A DNA stretch of 64,000 bases from Roseburia sp. Its GTDB lineage: Bacteria; Bacillota; Clostridia; Christensenellales; Pumilibacteraceae. Under the pieces are notes generated by a model. That model was not told where the DNA came from and searched no databases. It saw only the letters and a list, made by a program, of their open reading frames with translations. This document shows positions 45,649 to 54,996 of the stretch, piece by piece. Each line of letters begins with the position of its first letter. The first letter of the stretch is position 1. The stretch is taken from NCBI GenBank assembly GCA_023665905.1, contig JAMPDA010000001.1, positions 124,001-188,000 on the forward strand. Reading direction: 5' to 3'. The position numbers and the translations under genes were made by a program.

Positions 45649-46326
45649 GTGAGCAGTGCGTGTAAAGTATTGAAGAAAAAGCGCAACAGACGAAAAAAAC
45701 TGTTTGTTGCGCTTTTAATAATAGTTTTTGCGGTCATAGGCGTATCGGTATTTATTGCCAAAAACGTAAACCCTATGATCGTTACTATTTCCAATGAAAA
45801 AATACGCGCCCTTACAAACGATGCGATCAGCAATTCGGTGCTCGAAGTAATGAGCAAAAATGCCGACGCGTCGCTTGTTTCGGTGGTGCGCGACGAAAAA
45901 GACAACATAAAAAGCGTGGACCTCGATTCTGACAAAATAACCGAGCTCGCGCAGGAAATAACGATAGTTGCGCAAAAAAAGATAAACGACTCCGGTCAGG
46001 ACGGAATAAAGATACCCGTGGGCTCGCTCAGCGGCGTAACTCTGTTTACGGGCTTAGGTCCGGATATAAACGTAAAGATATATCTGGTGGGATCGACGCA
46101 GACCGAGATCACATCCGTATTCAGCGAGTCGGGCATAAATCAAACGTTGCACAGGCTGTATCTCGACGTATACGGCTCTGTGGCTGTCGCTGTTCCGGGA
46201 CTTCCGTCCACGATAAATACATCGACAAAGGTTTTGATGAGCGAAATGATAATCATAGGCGAAGTTCCGCCCACGTACTTGAAAGCCGCGTCGATAGGCG
46301 ATATGCTCGACCTCGTAGTAGATTAA
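45649..46326 (+). CDS. yunB: Sporulation protein YunB
   Basis: A protein of about 225 residues with a basic N-terminus, one membrane helix (LFVALLIIVFAVIGVSVFIA) and an extracytoplasmic domain. The C-terminal half carries the YunB pattern SGINQTLHRLYLDVYG and IIGEVPPTYL. YunB is made under sigma E in the mother cell of Bacillus and is needed for efficient sporulation. The start is unclear: GTG 45649 is given because a sigma-E-like promoter (GTATCTT at 45614, CATATA at 45635) would exclude TTG 45622; TTG 45670 is also possible. No start has a good ribosome-binding site. Confidence 0.82.
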   Translation: MSSACKVLKKKRNRRKKLFVALLIIVFAVIGVSVFIAKNVNPMIVTISNEKIRALTNDAISNSVLEVMSKNADASLVSVVRDEKDNIKSVDLDSDKITELAQEITIVAQKKINDSGQDGIKIPVGSLSGVTLFTGLGPDINVKIYLVGSTQTEITSVFSESGINQTLHRLYLDVYGSVAVAVPGLPSTINTSTKVLMSEMIIIGEVPPTYLKAASIGDMLDLVVD

Positions 46327-46358
46327 AGCATAATTCTTACTAAATATATCGAATTTGT

Positions 46359-46387
46359 TTGCACTATTCGGTTTTTCGTGTTATAAT
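46359..46387 (+). promoter_or_regulatory. Sigma-A promoter of the pheST operon
   Basis: TTGCAC (46359-46364), 17 bp, TATAAT (46382-46387). Transcription would start near 46394, giving a leader of about 280 nt that holds a T-box. Confidence 0.8.
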
Positions 46388-46393
46388 GATATC

Positions 46394-46644
46394 GTAAGTT
46401 TCGTAATTTTACGGAATTTGCGATCGACATTATAGATGCGTTTGAGTACGGCACAAGACTTTGCGCAAAAAATACAGAGAGCCGCCCGTGGCTGAGAGGC
46501 GGCACGCGTAAAAAAATATTCACCGTACAAGCACCGTCGCCCAAACTACGTGTAAGCGACGGCGTGTGCCGCGTTATGTGCAAAAACGAGTCCCAAGTCG
46601 GGTGGTACCGCGTCAATGACGCCCTGACGTTCAGGGATTTTTTT
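46394..46644 (+). promoter_or_regulatory. T-box leader specific for tRNA-Phe
   Basis: The stem I base is GTACGG (46446-46451) with CCGTAC (46523-46528). The AGAGA bulge is at 46476-46480. The specifier codon is TTC (46519-46521), a Phe codon, followed by a purine. The T-box core GGGTGGTACCGCG lies at 46600-46612; its TGGT bulge would pair with an uncharged tRNA 3' end whose discriminator is A. The terminator CCCTGA/TCAGGG (46622-46636) with seven T residues follows. Uncharged tRNA-Phe would favour the antiterminator and switch on pheS-pheT. This fills the gap between yunB and pheS. Confidence 0.93.
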
Positions 46645-46677
46645 ATGCCGATAAATTGACCGTAAAACGGAGGAAGT

Positions 46678-47691
46678 ATGGACTTAAAGGAACTGATGTC
46701 GGATATATCCGACAAACTCGAAAAGGTGAGTTCGGAGCGCGAGCTCGCGGAGCTGAAAGCTACCGTGTTCGGCAAAAACGGCGCTATTACCGAGCTGATG
46801 AGGTCGCTTAAAGATCTTCCGCCCGAGCGCAAACCGCTTGTGGGTAAGGAGATAAACGATCTGCGCACGGCGTTTATAGAAAAATGCGACGTCAAAGAAA
46901 AGGAATTGCACCGTCTTGCCATAGAAGCAAAGCTCAACGGCGAATATCTCGATCTTTCGATAGACAAGCCGAGTATTGCCGTCGGCGCGCTCCATCCGTT
47001 AAATCAGATACGGAACAAGCTTGTGGACTATTTCGTCGGCAACGGGTATATCGTGTACGACAGTCCCGAGATAGAAACGGATTATTACAATTTTCAGGCG
47101 CTCAACATTCCGCCCGACCACCCTGCGCGCGACATGCAGGATACATTTTTCATAAACGACGGCATATTGCTGCGCACGCAGACGTCGAGCGGTCAGATCC
47201 GCTTGATGGAAAAGCATGCGCCGCCGCTTAAAATGATATGCCCGGGCCGTGTCTTCCGCAATGACGACGATTCCAGCCATTCTCCCGTGTTTCACCAAAT
47301 GGAAGGGCTTGTAGTCGATCGCAACGTTACGCTGTGCGACCTTAAAGGCACGCTCGAGGGTTTTGCAAAATTCATTTTCGGCGAGCAGACGGTAATAAGA
47401 TTTCGTCCGAGCTATTTCCCGTTTACCGAGCCGAGCGTCGAAGTTGACGTTTCGTGCTTCAACTGCCATGGCAGCGGTTGCAGGCTGTGCAAAAACACCG
47501 GCTGGATAGAAATTTTGGGCGCAGGCATGGTCAATCGCAAGGTTTTGGAAAACTGCGGCATCGACCCTAACGAGTATCACGGCTTTGCTTTCGGCATGGG
47601 TCTTGACCGCATCGCCATGATACAGTGCGCTATCAACGACATAAAATTGCTGTGGGAAAACGACGTGCGCTTTTTGCGCATGTTTAGATAG
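46678..47691 (+). CDS. pheS: Phenylalanine-tRNA ligase alpha subunit
   Basis: A 337-residue class II synthetase subunit. An N-terminal coiled coil (1-about 85) binds tRNA. The catalytic core has motif 1 near HPLNQIRNKLVDYFVG, motif 2 FRNDDDSSHSPVFHQMEGL, and motif 3 GFAFGMGLDRIAMI. It carries the aminoacylation site and works as an alpha2-beta2 tetramer with PheT. The gene is controlled by the T-box upstream and has a GGAGG site. Confidence 0.97.
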   Translation: MDLKELMSDISDKLEKVSSERELAELKATVFGKNGAITELMRSLKDLPPERKPLVGKEINDLRTAFIEKCDVKEKELHRLAIEAKLNGEYLDLSIDKPSIAVGALHPLNQIRNKLVDYFVGNGYIVYDSPEIETDYYNFQALNIPPDHPARDMQDTFFINDGILLRTQTSSGQIRLMEKHAPPLKMICPGRVFRNDDDSSHSPVFHQMEGLVVDRNVTLCDLKGTLEGFAKFIFGEQTVIRFRPSYFPFTEPSVEVDVSCFNCHGSGCRLCKNTGWIEILGAGMVNRKVLENCGIDPNEYHGFAFGMGLDRIAMIQCAINDIKLLWENDVRFLRMFR

Positions 47692-47702
47692 GAGGAAGAA
47701 AA

Positions 47703-50075
47703 GTGAAACTGCCTTTAAGCTGGTTAAAAGATTACGTCGATATAGGCAAAATTACGCCGCAAGAGCTGGCGGACAAGCTGTTATCCATAGGGTTCGAGGT
47801 GGAGGAGATCATCGAGCCGCGCAAGGACATTACGGGCGTCGTCGTCGGAAAAGTTAAGTCGATAGTCCACCATGAAAATTCCGATAAACTGTGGATATGC
47901 AGCATAGATACCGGCGCCGAAACGGTGCAGATAGTTACGGGCGCGCAAAACGTCAAACAGGGCGATCTCGTTCCCGTTGCGACAGTCGGTTCACAGCTCC
48001 CGGGCGGTAAAAAACTTGCCGCCGCCAAATTGCGCGGCGTAGACAGCTACGGTATGCTGTGCTCGGGACAGGAGCTTTGCGTAGACGATACGGTCATCGA
48101 CGGCGCGGAAGTAGACGGAATACTGATCTTGCCCAAAGACAGCAAGGTGGGTGATAATATAATGAACACGCTCGGCATAAACGATACCGTTCTCGACGTT
48201 TCGATCACCGCCAACAGACCCGATTGCCAAGCGATAGTCAATCTTGCGCGCGAAATATCGGTGCTCCTCGACAAGCCGTTCAAAATGCCCAGCCTTAAAT
48301 ATAAGACAACGGGTGCAGGCGATATCCCGTCCGTATCTATTGCGGATAAAGAGCTTTGCAGCCGATACATCGGCAGAGTTATACGCAATGTCAAGATAGA
48401 AAAATCGCCCAAATGGATGCGCGACAGACTGAGAATGTGCGGTATACGCCCTATAAACAATCTTGTCGATATTACAAACTACGTTTTGCTCGAGATCGGA
48501 CAGCCGCTTCACGCGTTCGATCGCAGCTATATAGACGGCGGAATAATCGTCAGAAAGGGCGTCGGCGGCGAAAAAATAACGGCGCTCGACGGCAAGGAGT
48601 ACGACGTAAACGACGTGCTTGTTATAGCGGACGGGAAAAAGCCGCTCGCCATTGCCGGAATTATGGGCGGAGAGTACACGAGTATTTTCCCCGATACGCA
48701 AACGGTGTTTTTGGAAGCGGCTCGCTTCGAGCGTAGCAATATTCGGCGCACTTCGCGCAAGATCGGCTTGCGCTCCGATTCTTCCGCGCGATACGAGAAA
48801 GGCGTTGACTGGATGTCTGTCGAGCTCGGGTCGGAGCGTGCGCTCGCGCTTATCGACGAGCTTTGTTGCGGCGAAATCGACGGGCACACCGTTTCGGACA
48901 GCACAGAAGCGCCGAAAGAGAAGATCATCAAGACGACCAAACGTGAGATATGCGGGCTTTTGGGCATAGATATTGCCGCAAGCACGATGAAATCAATACT
49001 CAAAAAGCAGGGGATATCCGTCAAATCGGAAGGAAACGCCCTTGTTTGTACCGTTCCGCTCGTGCGCGAAGACATAGACGGATATGCCGATCTTGCCGAA
49101 GATATAATGCGTTTTTACGGATATGACAACATAGTGTCCACCCACTCCGAAAACACGCACCAGACCTGCGGCGGCCTCGGCGTTCACGACCGCAACTTGA
49201 ACGCGTTAAAATTCCGCATGAGAGCTTTCGGCGCGGACGAAATACTCAATTATTCGTTTATTTCGCCCGATTCGACGGATAAACTGTTGCTCGATAAAAA
49301 CGACCCGTTGCGACGCGAAATACCGATAAAAAATCCGCTCAGCAGGGATATATCCGTCATGCGCACACAGCTTGTCAGTCCGATGCTGACATCTATCGCG
49401 CGCAACTGTGCGCGCAAAAACAGCGTAATGCGGTTTTTCGAGCTCGGCAAGGTGTTTATCACCGACAGTCTGCCGCTCGAAAAATTGCCGAACGAGCGCG
49501 ACGTGGTTTGCTTCGGTATATGCAACGACGGCGATTTTTACACTGTAAAGTCCGTTGTCAATTCCGTTGCGGACATGTTCGGCGTGCAAGCCGAGTTCAC
49601 TCCCTCCGTTGTTCCGTATCTGCACCCGAAGCAAGCTTTGCATATCGAGGCGCGCGGCATGCGCGGCGATTTCGGCAAGCTCCACCCGTTGGTGTGCGAG
49701 AACTTCGATCTGCCGAACGAGGTATACGTCGCGCATATCGATGTTACCGAAGCGCTCAACACCGAAATAAATACAGCGCGCTTTACGCCGATATCCAAGT
49801 TGCAGCCCGTTGACCGCGATCTCGCTTTCGTAGCGGAAAAGCATGTACCCGTCGGGGATATGCAAAAGTTTATTGCGCGGTTAAGCCCGTATATCGCCGA
49901 AGTAAAGCTGTTCGACGTGTACGAGGGCGAGCAGATACCGCAAGGCTTTAAGAGCGTGGCGTTTTCGGTACGCTTGCAGCCCGTGGAAACGACCTTTTCC
50001 GATGCGGACATCAAAAAGTTGATGGACGAAGTAATTAGTAAAGTCTCCGAAGCTTTCGGAGCAAAGCTGCGCTGA
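47703..50075 (+). CDS. pheT: Phenylalanine-tRNA ligase beta subunit
   Basis: A 790-residue subunit of full bacterial length. Order: B1 and tRNA-binding EMAP-like OB domain (about 40-150), the B3/B4 editing module that clears Tyr-tRNA-Phe, B5, a catalytic-like core, and the ferredoxin-fold anticodon-binding domain at the end (FTPISKLQPVDRDLAFVAEK through GFKSVAFSVRLQP). GTG start at 47703 with AGGAGGAA upstream, 11 bases after pheS. Confidence 0.97.
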   Translation: MKLPLSWLKDYVDIGKITPQELADKLLSIGFEVEEIIEPRKDITGVVVGKVKSIVHHENSDKLWICSIDTGAETVQIVTGAQNVKQGDLVPVATVGSQLPGGKKLAAAKLRGVDSYGMLCSGQELCVDDTVIDGAEVDGILILPKDSKVGDNIMNTLGINDTVLDVSITANRPDCQAIVNLAREISVLLDKPFKMPSLKYKTTGAGDIPSVSIADKELCSRYIGRVIRNVKIEKSPKWMRDRLRMCGIRPINNLVDITNYVLLEIGQPLHAFDRSYIDGGIIVRKGVGGEKITALDGKEYDVNDVLVIADGKKPLAIAGIMGGEYTSIFPDTQTVFLEAARFERSNIRRTSRKIGLRSDSSARYEKGVDWMSVELGSERALALIDELCCGEIDGHTVSDSTEAPKEKIIKTTKREICGLLGIDIAASTMKSILKKQGISVKSEGNALVCTVPLVREDIDGYADLAEDIMRFYGYDNIVSTHSENTHQTCGGLGVHDRNLNALKFRMRAFGADEILNYSFISPDSTDKLLLDKNDPLRREIPIKNPLSRDISVMRTQLVSPMLTSIARNCARKNSVMRFFELGKVFITDSLPLEKLPNERDVVCFGICNDGDFYTVKSVVNSVADMFGVQAEFTPSVVPYLHPKQALHIEARGMRGDFGKLHPLVCENFDLPNEVYVAHIDVTEALNTEINTARFTPISKLQPVDRDLAFVAEKHVPVGDMQKFIARLSPYIAEVKLFDVYEGEQIPQGFKSVAFSVRLQPVETTFSDADIKKLMDEVISKVSEAFGAKLR

Positions 50076-50076
50076 T

Positions 50077-52191
50077 ATGCAGATCGTAGCGCCGGCAGGC
50101 TCTTTTTCGGCACTGCGTGCGGCGGTAAACGCCGGCGCTGACGCCGTATATTTGGGTATGCCTAAGTTCGGCGCGCGCGCCAAGGCGCAAAATTTCGACT
50201 TTGATACTTTACGCACCGCCGTCGATTACGCGCATATTTTCGGGACGGAAGTTTTCGTCACCCTCAACACGCTCATAAAGGACGGCGAAATGTCGGACGC
50301 GCTCGAGGCTGCACGGTTTGCGCGCGACTGCGGCGTGGACGCTGCGATCGTGCAGGATATTCGTTTCATAAAAGCGCTTAAAAACGCTTGTCCCGATCTT
50401 CCGCTCCATGCGAGCACGCAAATGGGTATACACAATGCCGACGGAGCAAAAGCAGTTTTGGATATGGGTATTCGTCGCGCCGTGCTTTCGCGCGAAACGT
50501 TGCCGTCGGACATTGCGGAAATCAAAAAGACGGGCATTATAATAGAATTTTTCGTGCAGGGCGCGCTGTGCATAGCGTTTTCCGGCAACTGTTATTTTTC
50601 GTCGCTTGCCTCGTCGTACAGCGGCAATCGCGGAAAGTGTATGCAGCTTTGCAGAAAAAAGTATTCATTTAACGGAAAAACCGGATATTTTTTGTCTGCC
50701 AAGGACATATGTATTTACGATAAGCTTGCGTATCTCGAGCAGCTCGGCGTAGACGCGGTAAAGATAGAAGGGCGCATGCGCTCGGACGAATACGTCTATC
50801 AAGCGGTCAAGGTGTACAAGTCGGCGCTTCCGCCTGCGCAGGCGCGCGAAGCGTTGAAAACAGTGTTCAATCGCGGCGATTATTGCACGGCGCATTTGGA
50901 GAAGAATGCGCCGTTCGATATCGTCTATCCCAAGGCGCAAGCCAATATAGGCGTATCTGTCGGCAAGATAGACAAAGTCCGCGGAAATATCATAAGCGTA
51001 AACGGCGCAACAGTGCACGCAGACGACGGATTTAAGGTAATGCGCGACGGAACGGAAGTGTGCGGCGCTTTTGTTCGCGGCGGCGATATAGTTGCGGACG
51101 GCGTATGCCGATCCGGCGATGAACTGCGAAGAACGTTCGACGGCAAGCTGTCGGAGGATATCCGCAAAGCGGATCGAAGGATAAACGTAGACGTTAATGT
51201 TTCCGTTTTCGACGGCAGGTATCCGTCAGTCGTATTGACGGCAGACGGAGCGCCGCCCGTCGAAGTAGTAGGACGTTATATGCCGCAGAGCGCCGTCACG
51301 AGCGGCATCACCGTTGAAGATATACGGCGCGTGTTCGGGAAAGTGGGCGACTTTCCGTTTGCGCCCAATATATCCGCAAACATAGGCAGCAGCGTTTTTA
51401 TGCCGATTTCGGCGTTGAATGAACTCAGAAGATCGGCGTATGACGAACTGAAAACGCATTTGTCGGAACAGCACAAGCCCAAAAGGACTGTCAGTGAATA
51501 TCGCGAGCCGAGTTATAATAAATTTCGCGGTAGCGGGACCATGCTTATGATCGAAAAAGCGGATCGGATCGATGCGGAAATTACAAGATCCGTCGATTGG
51601 CTTGTCCTAAATCCGCGTGATTATAACGACTTCGATATTCCCAAGACGGATATTCCGATACTTTTGAATCTGCCTATAGTCATGCGCGGCGACGATAGGG
51701 AAGCTATAGTGCGAGCGGTCGCTCGTGACGGGATATACGGCGCGGTTTCCAATAATGCTTATGGCTTTAATATCACCGACAAGCCTATATTGCTCGGAGT
51801 AGGGCACAATATAATAGGCGACACCGATCTTCCGCATATACGCTCGTTCGAGGCGGACAGCTTGAGCAAGACCGATTTCGTCTATGCGTTCGGATATGCG
51901 CCCGTGATGACTTTTTGTCATTGCCCGTACGGGAAATGCGTCAAATGCTCGGGCGACGACGTGCTTACGGACGAAAAAAACAGAAAATTCGCGCTGAGAA
52001 AATACAAAATTGCGCACTGCTATTATCAGTTGTTCAACTGCGTGCCGCACGATTTGAGAGATATATCCGACTATCCGAACAAGTTTTACGACTGCACGCG
52101 ACTTTCGGCGCGAGATACTTTAAGAGCGTTGCGCGGCGAAAAAGTATGCTCCGATTTCACGCGCGGCAACATCAACAAAGGCTTGAAATAA
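50077..52191 (+). CDS. Peptidase U32-family protein (RlhA/TrhP type)
   Basis: A 704-residue protein. The N-terminal U32 domain starts MQIVAPAGSFSALRAAVNAG, has DAVYLGMPKFGARA and the signature around EFFVQGALCIAFSGNCYFSS with the cysteine cluster that can hold an iron-sulfur centre. A C-terminal DUF3656-like region follows, ending with CHCPYGKCVKC. Although called peptidases, well-studied relatives add hydroxyl groups to 23S rRNA C2501 (RlhA) or tRNA U34 (TrhP). I cannot tell which applies. It starts one base after pheT and is followed by mutS2. Confidence 0.87.
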   Translation: MQIVAPAGSFSALRAAVNAGADAVYLGMPKFGARAKAQNFDFDTLRTAVDYAHIFGTEVFVTLNTLIKDGEMSDALEAARFARDCGVDAAIVQDIRFIKALKNACPDLPLHASTQMGIHNADGAKAVLDMGIRRAVLSRETLPSDIAEIKKTGIIIEFFVQGALCIAFSGNCYFSSLASSYSGNRGKCMQLCRKKYSFNGKTGYFLSAKDICIYDKLAYLEQLGVDAVKIEGRMRSDEYVYQAVKVYKSALPPAQAREALKTVFNRGDYCTAHLEKNAPFDIVYPKAQANIGVSVGKIDKVRGNIISVNGATVHADDGFKVMRDGTEVCGAFVRGGDIVADGVCRSGDELRRTFDGKLSEDIRKADRRINVDVNVSVFDGRYPSVVLTADGAPPVEVVGRYMPQSAVTSGITVEDIRRVFGKVGDFPFAPNISANIGSSVFMPISALNELRRSAYDELKTHLSEQHKPKRTVSEYREPSYNKFRGSGTMLMIEKADRIDAEITRSVDWLVLNPRDYNDFDIPKTDIPILLNLPIVMRGDDREAIVRAVARDGIYGAVSNNAYGFNITDKPILLGVGHNIIGDTDLPHIRSFEADSLSKTDFVYAFGYAPVMTFCHCPYGKCVKCSGDDVLTDEKNRKFALRKYKIAHCYYQLFNCVPHDLRDISDYPNKFYDCTRLSARDTLRALRGEKVCSDFTRGNINKGLK

Positions 52192-52192
52192 C

Positions 52193-54511
52193 ATGAGATC
52201 TATTTATAAAAATCTCGAATTTGACTTAATACTTCAAAGAATAGCGGAGCTGTGCTATTCCGAAACGGTTGCGAATAAAGTGCTCGAAACCGAACCGAAA
52301 ACAGATGTTCGCGCCGCAAGCAAGCTGCTTACGCAGACCTGCGACGCACTGCATATTCTCGCGTCGTACAGACCGATTACGGCTTTCGACGATATCGAAA
52401 CGCTTGTCAATAAGGCAAGGGTCGGAGCGACGCTTCAGCCCGACGAACTTTTGAAGATAAACAAAAGCCTGTCGGCAGTTCGCAAACTCAAAACGTGTAT
52501 CGACAATGCGGACGGGTGCGATTCGCTCAAGGATATAACCGCATATGCGCGCACATGCGACGAGCTGGAGAGCGAAATAGTCGGCGCTGTGGAAAACGAT
52601 TCCGATCTAAAAGACAGAGCGAGCGAAAAACTGTATTCTATTCGTCGTGCGATCTTGCGCTCTGCCGCTAAGCTGAAAGAACGGCTCGACGCTTTTACGC
52701 GGCAAAGCGAAGTAAGCAAATATTTACAGGACAACATAGTTACGTTGCGCGGCGGACGGTATGTCGTTCCCGTGCGCTCCGAATGTCGATCGAACGTAAA
52801 GGGACTTGTGCACGATGTGTCGTCAACCGGCGCGACAGTCTTTATCGAGCCGTTTGCCGTTGTCGAAGCCAACAACGAGTTAAAGACGCTTAAAACCGAG
52901 GAGCAAAACGAAATAGAGCGCATTTTGGCGCAGCTCACCGCGCTCGTCGCGGAAAACGCCGATGAGTTGACGCAAAACCAAGATGTCCTTATCGAGTGTG
53001 GCGTCATATTCGCAAAGGCGGAGTACGCTCAAAAGACCGATGCTTACCGTCCTATCCTCAACGACGTCGGAAAAATAGTATTGCGCGACGCGCGCCACCC
53101 GCTGATAGAACGCGACAAAGTAGTGCCCGTCGATATAGCGCTGGACGACAAGCGCGTATTGCTGATATCGGGACCGAATACGGGCGGAAAAACCGTTGCG
53201 CTAAAGACCGTCGGGCTGTTTGCGATAATGGCGGCGAGCGGAATACTGCTGCCAACAAACGACGGAAGCGAGATGTGCATTTTTTCCGATATATTCTGCG
53301 ATATCGGCGATTCCCAGAGCATTGCGCAGTCTTTGAGCACGTTTTCGGCGCACGTCAAACACCTGTCGGAAATTTGCACCGATATTAACGCGCGCTCGCT
53401 CGTGCTACTCGACGAGGTGGGCGACGGTACCGATCCCGACGAGGGCGCGGCGCTTGCTATAGCAGTCATAAAAAAGATATTGCGCACTTCCGCGGTCGCT
53501 GTGGTCACGACGCATTTCAATGCGGTCAAAGAGTTCGCGCTTGGCTGTGACGGCATAGCCAACGGGTGTATGCAATTCGACAGCGATAATTTTAAGCCGA
53601 CGTACAAGCTGTTGCAGGGCGTTTCCGGCTCGAGTTATGCGCTTGAGATAGCGGAAAAACTCGGGCTCGACGCGCAAATTATTTCCGACGCGCGCGCGGC
53701 ACTGAGCGCCGAAAAAGTCGCTTTTGACAAGATCATGCGCGAAGCGGAAGATCTGCGCAACGCGGCGCTGCGAGAAAAAACCGAGTGTGCGCAGATAAAG
53801 GCGCAGGCGGATGCCGATGCAAAAAAGGCTCGCGAACTAAAGGTGCGCTACGAGTCTTTGATCGGCGATGTGGAAGCAAATGCACGTATAGCGATAAAAC
53901 GCCGTGCCGACGAATATTCCGCACAAGCCGATGAACTGATAGAGCAGATCAAAGAACTTTTGAAAGAAGCCGACGATTCGGCGCTTTTTAATGCGCGCAA
54001 GGCGGCAAAAAAGCTCGAGTACGACGGTCTTACGGCGGACGTCAAACCGAGCGTTTCGGACACGCCTGCCGATGTTTCCAAGCTCAAAGACGGCACGCAC
54101 GTATTTGTTTCCGGCTTCGGCAAAGACGGAACGGTGGTGGGCGTTCCGCGCGGCGGAAAAGTTACCGTCGCCATCGGGTCTATAAAAACGGAACTGCCCG
54201 TTTCGTCGCTCACCGTTATAGAGGACGTCCGCATCCCTAAAAAATCGGTTTCCGCGCGTTTCGATCGCGAGCCGGAAAACAGGGAAGTGATGTTACTCGG
54301 TAAAACCGTGGACGAAGCGGTGGAAATTTTGGACAGAATTATCTCCGATTTAGCGCCGCACAGCACTTTGCGTATCGTGCACGGAAAAGGCTCCGGCGCG
54401 CTCGGCAAAGGCGTACAGAGCTATCTTAAAAGGCATGCGCGTATAAAGACATTCCGGTACGGCAGGTATGGCGAAGGCGATACCGGCGTTACGATAGCTG
54501 AGATCAAGTAA
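52193..54511 (+). CDS. mutS2: Endonuclease MutS2
   Basis: A 772-residue MutS-family protein without the mismatch-recognition domain. The core has a helical clamp, an ABC-type ATPase with Walker A GPNTGGKT, Walker B VLLDEVGDGTDPDEG and the following His (TTHFN), then a long coiled coil (about 515-610), a KOW-like region, and a C-terminal Smr nuclease domain with LRIVHGKGSGALGKGVQ. Relatives resolve recombination intermediates or rescue collided ribosomes. Only 14 bases, including a weak AT hairpin, separate it from the convergent minus-strand gene. Confidence 0.96.
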   Translation: MRSIYKNLEFDLILQRIAELCYSETVANKVLETEPKTDVRAASKLLTQTCDALHILASYRPITAFDDIETLVNKARVGATLQPDELLKINKSLSAVRKLKTCIDNADGCDSLKDITAYARTCDELESEIVGAVENDSDLKDRASEKLYSIRRAILRSAAKLKERLDAFTRQSEVSKYLQDNIVTLRGGRYVVPVRSECRSNVKGLVHDVSSTGATVFIEPFAVVEANNELKTLKTEEQNEIERILAQLTALVAENADELTQNQDVLIECGVIFAKAEYAQKTDAYRPILNDVGKIVLRDARHPLIERDKVVPVDIALDDKRVLLISGPNTGGKTVALKTVGLFAIMAASGILLPTNDGSEMCIFSDIFCDIGDSQSIAQSLSTFSAHVKHLSEICTDINARSLVLLDEVGDGTDPDEGAALAIAVIKKILRTSAVAVVTTHFNAVKEFALGCDGIANGCMQFDSDNFKPTYKLLQGVSGSSYALEIAEKLGLDAQIISDARAALSAEKVAFDKIMREAEDLRNAALREKTECAQIKAQADADAKKARELKVRYESLIGDVEANARIAIKRRADEYSAQADELIEQIKELLKEADDSALFNARKAAKKLEYDGLTADVKPSVSDTPADVSKLKDGTHVFVSGFGKDGTVVGVPRGGKVTVAIGSIKTELPVSSLTVIEDVRIPKKSVSARFDREPENREVMLLGKTVDEAVEILDRIISDLAPHSTLRIVHGKGSGALGKGVQSYLKRHARIKTFRYGRYGEGDTGVTIAEIK

Positions 54512-54525
54512 AGTTAATTTTTAAA

Positions 54526-54996
54526 TTAATAGTGCGGAACTTTGCCGTTTATTATCTCGTCGTAGTTGTACGCCCGTAGCAATATCTCAGATTTATCGAT
54601 AATTTTGCGGCGAAAAATATCGAGCGAAATAATGTAAACTATGTAGTTTGTCGCTCGCATGCCGAGCGCGGATATGCCGTCGTATTCGTCGAGCAACACG
54701 GTTTTTGCATAATCGTCGAAGCTGTCTTTTATAGGAAAAAACGCGCTATCGACCGTTGTGTATAGCGAGCGTCTTGTCCTGCGAACACACGTTATTATTT
54801 CGTCGGCGGATGTCGGAGTTATCTCGTCGTTCAATATCAAATTAGCAACTATGCAGTCGCAAACGGAGCGGCTCGACATATAATGCGCACTGCGGAAATG
54901 CTTGCCGACGTACTCCGCGACTACGGAATACGTTATGCTGTTTTGTGCGGCATCGATCAACCGCAGTATTTCGCTTTCGGGGATGGCTGTATTCAT
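54526..54996 (-). CDS. Hypothetical protein coupled to tmcAL, 156 aa
   Basis: I do not recognise this family. The product is mostly helical, with ILRLIDAAQNSITYSVVAEY near the start and two runs rich in Asp and Ile (ISALGMRATNYIVYIISLDIF). No membrane segment or metal motif is clear. The start at 54996 overlaps the tmcAL stop as ATGA, so its translation depends on tmcAL; a longer frame starting at 55041 would lie deeper inside tmcAL. The coupling hints at a related function or a simple operon tail. Confidence 0.6.
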   Translation of the reverse strand: MNTAIPESEILRLIDAAQNSITYSVVAEYVGKHFRSAHYMSSRSVCDCIVANLILNDEITPTSADEIITCVRRTRRSLYTTVDSAFFPIKDSFDDYAKTVLLDEYDGISALGMRATNYIVYIISLDIFRRKIIDKSEILLRAYNYDEIINGKVPHY

